Positions 53,522 to 62,504 of a stretch of 64,000 bases of DNA are shown in pieces. This DNA comes from Geoalkalibacter subterraneus. GTDB lineage: Bacteria > Desulfobacterota > Desulfuromonadia > Desulfuromonadales > Geoalkalibacteraceae. The notes beneath the pieces were generated by a model. The model saw nothing but the letters and a program-made list of their open reading frames with translations. It was not told the origin of the DNA and made no database searches. The stretch covers positions 62,001-126,000 of the forward strand of contig NZ_CP010311.1 of assembly GCF_000827125.1 (NCBI RefSeq), written 5' to 3'. Each line of letters begins with the position of its first letter. Position 1 is the stretch's first letter. The translations under genes were made by a program, and so were the position numbers.

Positions 53522-54562
53522 ATGTTTCGAAAGACAGCTTTTGCAGCAATTTTTATTCTTATAAGTGCCGGCATGGCTGTTGCCGCCGATGATCTGATGA
53601 AGCGCGCGCAAGGACAGTTCAAGCCCATTCCCCAGGATCCGCCGGCCATTGAGGGCAATGCGGCTACGCCGGAGAAGGTGGAGCTGGGACGCATGCTGTA
53701 TTTTGACCCGCGTCTCTCCAAATCCCAGTTGATCAGCTGCCAGACCTGTCACAACGTCGGGCTGGCCGGGGCCGATCTGCAGGAGGTTTCAACAGGCCAC
53801 GGCTGGCAGAAAGGGCCGCGCAACTCCCCGACGACCTTCAACGCTGTCTTCAACCGTGCCCAGTTCTGGGATGGCCGCGCCAAGGACCTGGCGGAGCAGG
53901 CCAAAGGCCCGGTGCAGGCATCGGTGGAAATGAACAACACGCCTGAACAGGTGATCAAGACCCTCAGCAGCATCCCTGCCTACGGCGAGGCGTTCAAGGC
54001 GGCTTTCCCCGGTGAGGAGAATGCCTTGACCTTCGACAACATGGCCAAAGCAATAGAAGTTTTCGAAGCGACTCTGCTGACGCCTGATTCACCTTTGGAC
54101 CAATACCTTAAAGGCGACGAGGCCGCCCTTGACGACAACCAGAAACAGGGCCTTAAAGCATTTATGGACAAGGGGTGCGCCGCTTGCCACAACGGCGTGA
54201 ACATCGGCGGGTCGAATTACTTTCCCTTCGGCGTGGTTGAAAAGCCCGGTGCCGATGTCATGTCAGAAGACGACACGGGGCGGTACCAGGTCACAAACAC
54301 CGCGGCCGATAAATATGTATTTCGCTCCCCCTCCCTGCGCAACGTAGCGATTACGCAACCTTATTTCCACTCGGGCAAAGTCTGGAGTCTGCATGATGCC
54401 GTTGAGATCATGGGCTCGGCCCAGCTTGGCATCTCCCTCACCAATGATGAGATTGATCGCATTACCGAATTTCTCGAAACTCTGACAGGCCATCAGCCGG
54501 AAGTCACCCATCCTGTGCTGCCGCCCAGCACCGACAACACGCCCAAGCCGGTTCTCGATTAA
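53522..54562 (+). CDS. dihaem cytochrome c peroxidase (MacA/CcpA type)
   Basis: A 346-residue periplasmic protein with a signal peptide (TAFAAIFILISAGMAVAA). Two haem c motifs are present: ISCQTCHNVG (Cys73, Cys76, His77) and GCAACHNGVNIGG near residue 220. LGRMLYFDPRLSKSQLISC and FRSPSLRNVAITQPYFHSG are typical of bacterial cytochrome c peroxidases. It reduces hydrogen peroxide to water using periplasmic electron carriers; in Geobacter the related MacA also takes part in electron transfer. GGGAGGA precedes the ATG. An intrinsic terminator follows. Confidence 0.93.
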   Translation: MFRKTAFAAIFILISAGMAVAADDLMKRAQGQFKPIPQDPPAIEGNAATPEKVELGRMLYFDPRLSKSQLISCQTCHNVGLAGADLQEVSTGHGWQKGPRNSPTTFNAVFNRAQFWDGRAKDLAEQAKGPVQASVEMNNTPEQVIKTLSSIPAYGEAFKAAFPGEENALTFDNMAKAIEVFEATLLTPDSPLDQYLKGDEAALDDNQKQGLKAFMDKGCAACHNGVNIGGSNYFPFGVVEKPGADVMSEDDTGRYQVTNTAADKYVFRSPSLRNVAITQPYFHSGKVWSLHDAVEIMGSAQLGISLTNDEIDRITEFLETLTGHQPEVTHPVLPPSTDNTPKPVLD

Positions 54563-54596
54563 ACCCGGCTGGATCTTTCAACCTTTGAGCACACAG

Positions 54597-54619
54597 CCCC
54601 CGTTGCCAGCGGGGGTTTT
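54597..54619 (+). terminator. intrinsic terminator after the peroxidase gene
   Basis: CCCCCGTTGCCAGCGGGGGTTTT: a GC-rich stem (CCCCCG / CGGGGG) and T-run 34 bases after the stop codon. Confidence 0.85.
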
Positions 54620-54680
54620 GTGTTTGTAGGCACCGGCGAAGCCAGCCGGCTTGTTAAAATGTCACCAAAAAGGGTCACTC

Positions 54681-56453
54681 ATGCGAGCGAACGAGCTGTT
54701 TGAAGAAGGGAAAAACTGCTGGCGCATCTGCCGGGCCGACAGGGCCGCAGTGCTGGTCGATGGAGCAGCCTATTTCAGCGCCCTGGCTGATGCCCTGGAA
54801 AAGGCCCGGCACAGCATCTTCATTATCGGCTGGGACATCGACAGTCGTATCCGGCTGCGCCGCGACCGGCAGGATGAGCCGCCGCTTGGCGACTTCCTCA
54901 ACAACCTTGCAAAAAAGCATCGGGATTTGCGTATTTATGTGCTCGATTGGGACTTTGCCATGCTCTACGCGCTGGACCGCGAGCCCCTGCCGGTCTTCAA
55001 ACTCGGCTGGAGTACCCATAAAAGACTCGAGTTCAAACTTGATGCACGGCATCCCGTCGGGGCCTGCCATCACCAGAAATTGGTGGTGATTGACGACAGC
55101 CTTGCCTTCTGCGGAGGTATCGATCTGACGCATGGCCGCTGGGACACCCCGCAGCACGCCCCCCACGATCCGAAACGGCACGACAATGAAGAGGATCAGC
55201 CCCCCTTCCACGATGTACAGATGATGGTTTCCGGCGAAGCGGCCGCGGCCCTGGGCGAACTGGCGCGCCGACGCTGGCGGCGTGCCGGTGGCGGGGAGCC
55301 GGTGGGAATCTCCTCTCCGACATCCGATCACTGGCCGCAGAAGGTGGATGTCGAATTTAAAGACGTTCCTGTCGCCATAAGTCGCACAGAGCCTTCCTAC
55401 GAGGATGAGGCCGAAGTGACGGAAGTCAGGCAGATGTGGGTTGATGCCGTGGCTGCGGCGCGACGACGCATCTATATTGAAAACCAATACCTGACCGCCT
55501 CCAAGGTGGTGGATGTTCTTGTGAGATCCCTGGAGCGGGAGCAGGGACCGGAGATCGTCATCATGCTGTCACGCCAGCACACTGGATGGCTCGAAGAGGC
55601 GACCATGGGTGTTCTCACCCAGCGCCAGGTCAATCGTCTGCGTGAAGCGGACCAGCATCACCGGCTGCGCATTGTCTACCCTGAACGCACCGACCTGGGA
55701 GAGAAGTTTATCAAGGTGCATGCCAAGGTGCTGGTGGTGGATGATGTGCTGGTGCGGGTCGGCTCCGCCAACCTCAACAATCGCAGTATGGGGTTTGATA
55801 CCGAATGCGACCTGAGCCTTTTCGCCGAGGACGATGAGGCCCGCCGCTCTGTGAGCCGTTTCTGCTGTCGTATGCTGGGCGAGCACCTGGATATGGAGAT
55901 CGATGAAGTGGAGCGGGAACTGCGCCGCAGGGACAGCATGATCTCGCTGATCGATGAGCGCAGCGACAGGGAGCGTTCTCTGCGCCCATTCGATTGGGAG
56001 ATTGAACCCTTCTATGAGCGCATGGTTCCCGATGGCTCCCTGGTGGACCCGGAAAAGCCGGTTCAGTTTGAAGATCTGGTCGATCAGATCCTCGCCGGCG
56101 ACAGCGACGCCCCCCGTGAAAGCACGAAGGTCGGGTTGAATAAAATACGTACCCTGCTTGCACTGGTCGGGGCAGCGCTGCTCTTGGCTGCCGCCTGGCG
56201 CTGGACGCCGCTGGGAGACTATCTCGACCTGGAGAAGTTGCGCGAATGGGCCGGGTGGGTGAAGCAGAGCCGCTTTGCACCGCTTCTTTTGATGCTGATC
56301 TACATCGTCGGCGGTTTGGCGCTGCTGCCGGTAACGGTGCTGATCGTCGTGACAATTCTCACTTTCGGCCCCTGGTGGGGAGGTACATACGCCCTGCTGG
56401 GGGCTCTGCTCAGTGCCCTTGTCACCTATGGTCGGGCGTTGGGTGGGGCGTGA
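54681..56453 (+). CDS. phospholipase D-like protein with truncated VTT (DedA) domain
   Basis: A 590-residue protein. Two HxKxxxxD motifs of the PLD family are present (ACHHQKLVVIDDSLAFCGGI and KVHAKVLVVDDVLVRVGSAN, followed by LNNRS), so the phosphodiesterase site looks intact. The C-terminal part begins a VTT/DedA membrane domain (ILTFGPWWGGTYALLGALLS) but ends at ALVTYGRALGGA. In the +1 frame the expected continuation is seen (GRWVGRDAFRQFSGARLNKI, then SERLAQNG), and then the domain stops where the EEP gene begins. A frameshift and a deletion have therefore removed roughly 100 residues. The ATG at 54681 has AAGGG upstream; a TTG at 54651 is less likely. Confidence 0.78.
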   Translation: MRANELFEEGKNCWRICRADRAAVLVDGAAYFSALADALEKARHSIFIIGWDIDSRIRLRRDRQDEPPLGDFLNNLAKKHRDLRIYVLDWDFAMLYALDREPLPVFKLGWSTHKRLEFKLDARHPVGACHHQKLVVIDDSLAFCGGIDLTHGRWDTPQHAPHDPKRHDNEEDQPPFHDVQMMVSGEAAAALGELARRRWRRAGGGEPVGISSPTSDHWPQKVDVEFKDVPVAISRTEPSYEDEAEVTEVRQMWVDAVAAARRRIYIENQYLTASKVVDVLVRSLEREQGPEIVIMLSRQHTGWLEEATMGVLTQRQVNRLREADQHHRLRIVYPERTDLGEKFIKVHAKVLVVDDVLVRVGSANLNNRSMGFDTECDLSLFAEDDEARRSVSRFCCRMLGEHLDMEIDEVERELRRRDSMISLIDERSDRERSLRPFDWEIEPFYERMVPDGSLVDPEKPVQFEDLVDQILAGDSDAPRESTKVGLNKIRTLLALVGAALLLAAAWRWTPLGDYLDLEKLREWAGWVKQSRFAPLLLMLIYIVGGLALLPVTVLIVVTILTFGPWWGGTYALLGALLSALVTYGRALGGA

Positions 56454-56544
56454 CGCTTTTCGGCAGTTCAGCGGGGCGCGTCTCAATAAAATCAGTGAAC
56501 GCCTGGCGCAAAATGGATCGCAAAATAGAGGGAAAAGCGGGCTC

Positions 56545-57393
56545 ATGACCCCTCAAAAGGCGGAAACGGAAAAAGGCGTACTCCGGGTGGCCAGCTACAA
56601 TATCCACCAGGGTGTCGGGGGGGACGGGCAGCAGGATCTGCAGCGGGTGGCGCAGGTCATCAATGATCTGGCTGCCGATGTGGTCGCTTTGCAGGAGGTC
56701 CACGTGAGATTCGGCGGAGAAGCTCAGCGCCGCCAGCTCGACTTCCTCGCCCAGGCGACGGAAATGTCGCCCGTGTGCGGGGCAACGATGATGCGCCCTG
56801 ACGGTCATTACGGCAACGCCGTGCTCGTGCGTACCCCGATTCTACGGGAGCAGCTGCATGATCTGAGCTTCTCAGGCCGTGAGCCGCGCGGGGTGATCGA
56901 CCTGCTGCTTGAAACGGATCTGGGGCCTGTCCGCTTTCTGGCGACCCATCTGGGATTGCGCCCCAGTGAGCGGCGTCATCAGGTTCGCCGACTGCTGGCC
57001 TGGATTGAGCGTGCCGAGCATCCGGTAGTTCTGGCCGGTGACTTCAATGAATGGTTTCCCTGGGGGCGAGCGGCACGCTGGCTGACGCGGCCATTTCTTT
57101 CTCAGCGCTCTCCACGCACCTTCCCGGCAAAATATCCCCTGTTCGGGCTTGACCGCATTTTTGTCGCGCCCCCTTTACGGGTTATGCAGCTTGATGCGGT
57201 CGATCAGGGTTTTGCCCGCATCGCGTCTGATCACCTGCCATTGCTTGCGTTGATCGAAAAAAGTGCTCCCAGGCTGGCAGAATCAGCGGCGCCCGCGCAG
57301 CAGAAGGGCGCTCAGGGAGAGCAGCATCAGGTAGGTTGCCCCGGTCAGCAGAATGATGACGGCGCCTGCAGGCAGGTCGAGGGAATAGCTTAA
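56545..57393 (+). CDS. endonuclease/exonuclease/phosphatase (EEP) family hydrolase
   Basis: A protein of about 282 residues with the EEP fold: VLRVASYNIHQGVGGDGQQD, VVALQEVHVRFGG (catalytic Glu), VVLAGDFNEWFPWG (Asp and Asn) and RIASDHLPLLALIE (Asp-His). Such genes commonly lie beside PLD-VTT genes, as here, and may act on phosphodiesters or DNA ends. The start at 56545 is uncertain because the upstream region is a deletion scar. The natural end of the fold is near ALIEKSAP (57267); the next 40 residues are antisense to znuB, so the original stop may have been lost. Confidence 0.78.
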   Translation: MTPQKAETEKGVLRVASYNIHQGVGGDGQQDLQRVAQVINDLAADVVALQEVHVRFGGEAQRRQLDFLAQATEMSPVCGATMMRPDGHYGNAVLVRTPILREQLHDLSFSGREPRGVIDLLLETDLGPVRFLATHLGLRPSERRHQVRRLLAWIERAEHPVVLAGDFNEWFPWGRAARWLTRPFLSQRSPRTFPAKYPLFGLDRIFVAPPLRVMQLDAVDQGFARIASDHLPLLALIEKSAPRLAESAAPAQQKGAQGEQHQVGCPGQQNDDGACRQVEGIA

Positions 57394-58131
57394 TGCCAGA
57401 CCGCTGCTGCTCAGCAGCATGCTGATACCGGCGGCCAGTATCATGATCTGCCATAGGGAGCGAGCAAACAGGTTGGCAATGGCGACGGGCAGAGTCAGCA
57501 GGGCGATCACCAGGATAATCCCCACCACGGTGACCAGCAGTACGACTGTAAGGGCGGTCAGGCATAATAACAGGAGGTAGAAAAAATTGACCGGGATGCC
57601 GCGCAGGCGTGCAAATTCCTCGTCGAAACAGACCGCCTGAAATTGATGATAGAAGAGAGCGGCCAGCCCGACCACGATCAGGTCGAGCACCACCATCAAC
57701 TGGAGCTGATCGCTTGAAACCATGAGCAGGTTGCCGAACAGGTAGCTCATCAGGTCTTCGTTGTAGCCGGGGGTCTGGGAGATAAACAGAATGCCGACCG
57801 CCATGCCGATCGCCCACAGGGCACCGATCGCCGTATCTTCGCGCTGACGCCCGTGCAGGCTGACCAGTCCGATAATCACCGCTGCCAGAATTGCGGCGAA
57901 CAGCGCCCCGTAGATCGGGTGAAGCCAGCTCCAGCCCTGGGCTTTCTGCAGATAGAGAGCCGCGCCCATGCCGCCCAGTACGCAGTGGGCGATCCCGCCC
58001 GCCAGGTAAGTAATGCGGCGTGCCACCACATAGCTGCCCACCACGCCGCAGGCGATGCTGGCCAGCACCGCACTGAGCAGGGCATGCTGCAGAAAACTGT
58101 ATTGGCGCAGGTCGGCGAAAAACTCTAGCAT
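57283..58131 (-). CDS. znuB: zinc/manganese ABC transporter permease ZnuB
   Basis: A 282-residue inner-membrane permease with about eight helices, of the ABC-3 metal-transport family (LSAVLASIACGVVGSYVVAR, TYLAGGIAHCVLGGMGAALY, LVTVVGIILVIALLTLPVAI). It starts inside the end of znuC (overlap of 7 bases). The motif LTLPVAIANLFARSLWQIM is characteristic of the coupling region. It forms the translocation path for zinc with ZnuC and ZnuA. Confidence 0.93.
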   Translation of the reverse strand: MLEFFADLRQYSFLQHALLSAVLASIACGVVGSYVVARRITYLAGGIAHCVLGGMGAALYLQKAQGWSWLHPIYGALFAAILAAVIIGLVSLHGRQREDTAIGALWAIGMAVGILFISQTPGYNEDLMSYLFGNLLMVSSDQLQLMVVLDLIVVGLAALFYHQFQAVCFDEEFARLRGIPVNFFYLLLLCLTALTVVLLVTVVGIILVIALLTLPVAIANLFARSLWQIMILAAGISMLLSSSGLALSYSLDLPAGAVIILLTGATYLMLLSLSALLLRGRR

Positions 58132-58895
58132 GGCGCGCCCCCTGCGCAGTCGTGGTCATGGCGCACCATGCACATGTCCCCGCCGTAGATTTTGCTGATC
58201 ACTTCACCGGTGATTTCGCTGGTGGGGTGCACCCTGACTTCGCGATTGACACAGACGACCCTGTCGACCAGGGGAGAAACAAAGCCGAGATCGTGGGAGA
58301 CGAGCGCAACAGTGAGCGTGCGGTTAATTTTTCGCAGCAGCTGGTGAAATTCGTTTTCCACCCTCAGATCGAGATTGGCGGTTGGCTCATCGAGGAGCAG
58401 AAGCCGCGGTTCGGTGACCAGCGCCCGGGCGATGAGCACCCGCTGGCGTTGTCCCCCGGAGAGTGCGTTTAATGGCTGGTGAGCTTTATCCACCAGACCG
58501 ACCTGCTCCAGCTTTTCCATGGCAAGCTCGCGCTCCTTGCGGCCCATGGGGCCGAAGCGGTGGGTGGGGCCGAGCCGTCCCATCAGAACCGTGTCCAGCA
58601 CGGTGACGGGAAAGTCGGGGTCGAGATGGGAGTGCTGCGGCATATAGCCGATCTGGGCCCAGCTTCTGCGCGGCGGGCGCCCGAACACCTGCACCTCCCC
58701 ATGTTCAGCGCGCAAAAGGCCGAGAATCAATTTCAACAGAGTGGTCTTGCCGCCTCCATTGGGGCCGACGATTGCCACCATTTCGCCGCTGCGTATCGTC
58801 AGGGAGACATTCTGCAGAATCGTTGGCCCCTGGTAGCGAAAGGAAAGCCGGCGAATTTCAATTGCCGGCTCGCTGTTTTCTTCGAGTCTTGTCAA
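58125..58895 (-). CDS. znuC: zinc ABC transporter ATP-binding protein ZnuC
   Basis: A 256-residue ATPase. Walker A is VGPNGGGKTTLLKLILGLL, the signature is NALSGGQRQRVLIARALV, and Walker B is LLLLDEPTANLD followed by the H-loop VALVSHDLGFVS. The C-terminus has a small His/Cys-rich stretch (MCMVRHDHDCAGGAPC) that may bind metal. It starts 3 bases after znuA ends. This is a tight znuA-znuC-znuB operon. Confidence 0.94.
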   Translation of the reverse strand: MTRLEENSEPAIEIRRLSFRYQGPTILQNVSLTIRSGEMVAIVGPNGGGKTTLLKLILGLLRAEHGEVQVFGRPPRRSWAQIGYMPQHSHLDPDFPVTVLDTVLMGRLGPTHRFGPMGRKERELAMEKLEQVGLVDKAHQPLNALSGGQRQRVLIARALVTEPRLLLLDEPTANLDLRVENEFHQLLRKINRTLTVALVSHDLGFVSPLVDRVVCVNREVRVHPTSEITGEVISKIYGGDMCMVRHDHDCAGGAPC

Positions 58896-58898
58896 GGT

Positions 58899-59792
58899 TC
58901 AATCCGCCAGGGCATTGTGCACGGCCTCTGCCATGCGTTTCAGGTTGTCGCAATAGTCGGGCGCAAGTGGGTCGATGGTTGCGACCCGGCCGTTGATGGC
59001 TTCGGCCAGGGTCCGGGCACTGCTGCGGGAGAATTGGGGCTGAACGAATACCACCCTCACCTGGTATTGGCGGGCGGCGTCGATCAGTCGTGACAGCTCA
59101 CGGGCGCTGGGGCTCTTCCCGCCGATTTCGACGGCAATCTGGCGCAAACCGTAGGCATCGGTAAAATAGCCGAAAGCCCCATGGTAGACCAGAATAGCGC
59201 TGCCGGAGAAGGGCGCCAGCTTTTCCTTGATCTGGCGGTGAGTGGCGTCGAGCTCTTCAACCAGGCTCTGCAGATTCCGACGATAGTCTGCCTCATGGCC
59301 TGGATCACGAAGGATCAGGGCTTCGGCCATATTCTGCGCGATTTTCCGTGCCCGTTGCGGATCAAGCCAGATGTGGGGATCGTCCAGGATCTGATCATGA
59401 TGGGTATGGCCATGGTCATGGTGGTGGGCCTCCTCTCCATCGATGGCGCGTCTTTCAATACCGACTGATGCGTCGATGACTTCGAAGGCCTGTTTGTCGG
59501 AGGAGATACGGTCCAGCAGCGGCTTCTCCAGCGGCAACCCCAGGGTGAAATATAGCTGAGAGCGGGCCAGCTTTGTCAACTGACGCGGCGCAGGTTCAAA
59601 CGTATGCATGTTTTGACCAGCTTGCACCAGGACGTTGACCTCAAGGTGCTTACCACCCACCTTTTCAAGCAAATAGGCCTGGGGTTCAATGGTCGTAAAA
59701 ACGGAGAGTTTTTTGTTTTGCTCCCCCCAGCCGGTGCCCGCTATGCATAGAAAAAAGCCGGTAACGAAAAAAAGAGCCCGCAAACGAATCAT
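58899..59792 (-). CDS. znuA: zinc-binding periplasmic protein ZnuA
   Basis: A 297-residue exported solute-binding protein with a signal peptide (ALFFVTGFFLCIAGTGWG). Cluster A-I features are VFTTIEPQAYLLEKVGGKHL, the ligand His in GQNMHTFEPAPRQL, and HIWLDPQRARKIAQN; a charged His-rich loop (EEAHHHDHGHTHHDQ) marks a zinc-specific protein. ILVYHGAFGYFTDAYGLRQI holds a further ligand. The start at 59792 has AGGAA upstream; the frame is open to 59939 but without a family match. Confidence 0.93.
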   Translation of the reverse strand: MIRLRALFFVTGFFLCIAGTGWGEQNKKLSVFTTIEPQAYLLEKVGGKHLEVNVLVQAGQNMHTFEPAPRQLTKLARSQLYFTLGLPLEKPLLDRISSDKQAFEVIDASVGIERRAIDGEEAHHHDHGHTHHDQILDDPHIWLDPQRARKIAQNMAEALILRDPGHEADYRRNLQSLVEELDATHRQIKEKLAPFSGSAILVYHGAFGYFTDAYGLRQIAVEIGGKSPSARELSRLIDAARQYQVRVVFVQPQFSRSSARTLAEAINGRVATIDPLAPDYCDNLKRMAEAVHNALAD

Positions 59793-59826
59793 GGTGGAAT
59801 TCCTGAAAAAGAAATGAAAAGCTGAA

Positions 59827-59855
59827 AGTTTATGGGTGTTGGCAGGCGGCGTCAA
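59827..59855 (-). promoter_or_regulatory. probable promoter of znuACB
   Basis: On the minus strand, TTGACG, a 17-base spacer, and TAAACT lie 35 bases before the znuA start. No clear Zur operator was identified beside it. Confidence 0.45.
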
Positions 59856-59982
59856 CTGATTTTCCCTGAGGCGCGTGTTGCCTCGATCGAAACTTGTTGC
59901 CCATATCCTCATCGCACAAGGTAAAGTTAAGCATGACATTACAGCAAATCAAGACATCCATTTTGCCGGAGCTTTGACACTG

Positions 59983-62424
59983 ATGATAAAACGCCACCTT
60001 ATTCTATTGCTGTTCGTGATTTTTTTTGGATCGAGTTTTGGATTGGGTTTCGCTCAGGAGGCCGCTCCGAGTGAATACACGTCAGCAGATAAAAAGTTCC
60101 CCGGCTTGGCCAGGGTTGCGGTAGAAGCCTCCGAGCTGATAGGCCATGCATCGGAAACCTTCGCGCGCCTGTCGCAATATGAAGATACCGGTGATCTGGA
60201 GGGGCGCCTGGAGCAGACTGAGGCGCGCCTGATCCAGACCCGAGAGCGTATCGCCCGTCAGGGTGAGCCTGAAAGCTGGAATGTGGACCGCTTGCTGGAG
60301 ACTCTTTCCCAGCTTAAAAGCGGGCAATCAACTCTCAATCAGGTGATGGCGCAGGTCGTTACCAGGCTCGCGGCATTGGACCGCATGCGCAGCGACTGGG
60401 AGGCTCGGCGCACGTTCTGGCAACAATGGGAAGAGCACCTGACCTCACAGCAGAGCAATCTCCCCTCGGAAACTTTTTCCCAGAGTCTGCAAACCATCGG
60501 GAAGGTTCTGTCGCAGATTTCCAACACCGTGGCGCCGCTGGTCGTGGTGCAGGAGGAACTCTCGCGTCTGCTCAATGAACACCAAGCCTTGATCGGGCGT
60601 ATCGAGTCGGCCTTGAAGGAAGTTCGGGGACAGACGTTTAAAAAAACCGGCCATTCTCTTCTCAGTCCCGAATTTTATCGACAATTTGAACCGACCCTGG
60701 TCCAAGAGATCCAGCAGGGCCTCCGGCAGGCTTTGCGATTTGACACGGGGTTTTTTTCCACCCAGGGATGGGTCTCTTTGCTGCAGGCCGTCTCGGTTTT
60801 TGTTGTGGCCGGTTTCATTCGCCGCTATCGCCGTCTCGGGGAGGGGACCGCAGAGTGGCGCTTTCTGCTTGACCACCCCTGGGCCACTGGAATCTTTGTT
60901 GCCATGGCATTTCTTGGGCCCCTGTATTCTACGGTGCCCGCCGCCTGGCGTCTTGTTCTTTCCACGCTGGCTGTTTTTTCAGCGACCGTTTTGATTGCTG
61001 GTATTGTGCGTCATCCCTTGAAGCGGCTGATCGTCTTTCTGCTGGCAGGCATGCTGGTGGGGTTGATGGGGGTGCAGCTGATCAACCTGCCGCTGCCGCT
61101 TCTTCGCCTGGGAGTCACTCTGGCGGCGCTGGCCGGGTTTCCCTTCTGCCTGGTGGCGGCCTCCTTCTGCCGACGCTCGACGAAGGAGCGATCATCTCTT
61201 TTTGTCTTTGGCCTGCGGGTGGGTGCCCTGGTTTTTCTGATCACGCTGCTGGCACAAATCAGCGGCTACAGTGTGCTTGCCATTCGGCTGCTTGAATCTT
61301 CCATTCGCTCGGTTTTTGTGGTTATTGGCGCCACCATGGCCTTGCGCCTTGGCGAGGGTGCGATCGATTTTGTTCTGGAACTACCGGTTTTTTCCAGGGT
61401 TCGTTTCATTCAGCGGTACGGCCGGGAACTGGGGCGCCGTCTTAAATGGATTTTTGCGGTACTGGTCTGGGTCGGCGGCGGTTACAATCTTCTTGCGGTG
61501 TGGGGGCTGTATGATTCTTTTGCCCAGACCTGGGATGACATCACCGGCCTGGGCCTGACCCTGGGTGAAGTTCACCTGACTTTATCCATGGTGTTGTTGT
61601 CCGCCTTGGTGATCTATCTTTCGATACAGACCTCATGGATCCTGCGCGCCACCCTGGAGACGCAATTTTTCCCCTATCGAAATGTTGACCGCGGAGTGAG
61701 CGATTCCATCAAGAAGCTCCTGCACTATTTCCTTGTCTTTGTAGGATTCCTCCTGGCCATGGGGATAGCAGGTCTAGAGCTGCGCAATTTTGCCGTCCTT
61801 GCAGGCGCTTTCGGTATCGGCATCGGCTTCGGACTGCAGAATATCATCAACAATTTCGTCAGTGGCCTGATTCTTCTGTTTGAAAGACCGGTCAAAGTCG
61901 GCGATATTGTCGTTCTTGACGGGGAATGGGGCAGGGTGGGTAAGATTGGACTTCGTTCGACCATTATCGAGACCTTCGACCAATCGGAACTGATCGTTCC
62001 CAACAGCCGGTTTATCTCGGAGAAGGTGACCAACTGGACTTTCTCAAACTCCCGTTCGCGGGTCGTGCTGCCGGTTGGCGTCGCCTACGGCAGCGATATC
62101 GAGCTGGTGCTGAAAATCCTGCTGGAGGCGGCGGTGAGGCACGAACTCATTCTCAAGGACCCAGCCCCTTCACCGATCTTTGTGGGCTTTGGCAACAGCT
62201 CCCTGGATTTTGAGCTGCGATGCTGGATCTCAGATATCGGAAGCAGGTTCACTGTGCGCAGTGATCTGGGGTGTTATATCGACAGGCGGTTCCGTGAAGA
62301 GGGTGTTGAGATCCCCTTCCCGCAGCGTGATCTGCACCTTCGATCCGTCGATGCAAACGTGGCCAGGGAGTTGTGGAAGAGCGGTCAAGCCAATCAAAAG
62401 GCGGATCGGGAAGAGAAATCCTGA
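59983..62424 (+). CDS. large MscS-family mechanosensitive channel protein
   Basis: An 813-residue membrane protein with a signal peptide (residues 1-25), a periplasmic coiled-coil region (about 35-265, starting EASELIGHASETFARLSQYE), about eleven helices, and a C-terminal MscS channel domain. The pore helix and beta domain are AVLAGAFGIGIGFGLQNIIN and VKVGDIVVLDGEWGRVGKIG, followed by STIIETFDQSELIVPNSRF. This is the MscK/YbiO-like layout, and it opens under membrane tension in osmotic downshock. The ATG at 59983 has only a distant GGAG, so the start is less certain. It is divergent from znuA and followed by a strong terminator. Confidence 0.9.
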   Translation: MIKRHLILLLFVIFFGSSFGLGFAQEAAPSEYTSADKKFPGLARVAVEASELIGHASETFARLSQYEDTGDLEGRLEQTEARLIQTRERIARQGEPESWNVDRLLETLSQLKSGQSTLNQVMAQVVTRLAALDRMRSDWEARRTFWQQWEEHLTSQQSNLPSETFSQSLQTIGKVLSQISNTVAPLVVVQEELSRLLNEHQALIGRIESALKEVRGQTFKKTGHSLLSPEFYRQFEPTLVQEIQQGLRQALRFDTGFFSTQGWVSLLQAVSVFVVAGFIRRYRRLGEGTAEWRFLLDHPWATGIFVAMAFLGPLYSTVPAAWRLVLSTLAVFSATVLIAGIVRHPLKRLIVFLLAGMLVGLMGVQLINLPLPLLRLGVTLAALAGFPFCLVAASFCRRSTKERSSLFVFGLRVGALVFLITLLAQISGYSVLAIRLLESSIRSVFVVIGATMALRLGEGAIDFVLELPVFSRVRFIQRYGRELGRRLKWIFAVLVWVGGGYNLLAVWGLYDSFAQTWDDITGLGLTLGEVHLTLSMVLLSALVIYLSIQTSWILRATLETQFFPYRNVDRGVSDSIKKLLHYFLVFVGFLLAMGIAGLELRNFAVLAGAFGIGIGFGLQNIINNFVSGLILLFERPVKVGDIVVLDGEWGRVGKIGLRSTIIETFDQSELIVPNSRFISEKVTNWTFSNSRSRVVLPVGVAYGSDIELVLKILLEAAVRHELILKDPAPSPIFVGFGNSSLDFELRCWISDIGSRFTVRSDLGCYIDRRFREEGVEIPFPQRDLHLRSVDANVARELWKSGQANQKADREEKS

Positions 62425-62438
62425 CCCTCTTTGCAGGG

Positions 62439-62482
62439 AGCAACAAAAAACCCCGGCACAAAAGCCGAGGTTTTTTGTTGCT
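62439..62482. terminator. bidirectional intrinsic terminator
   Basis: AGCAACAAAAAACCCCGGC and GCCGAGGTTTTTTGTTGCT pair over 19 bases with one mismatch, with A- and T-tracts on either side. It lies between the convergent mechanosensitive channel and cytochrome genes. Confidence 0.9.
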
Positions 62483-62504
62483 GGAAGACGTTTGGGCAGG
62501 GGGA

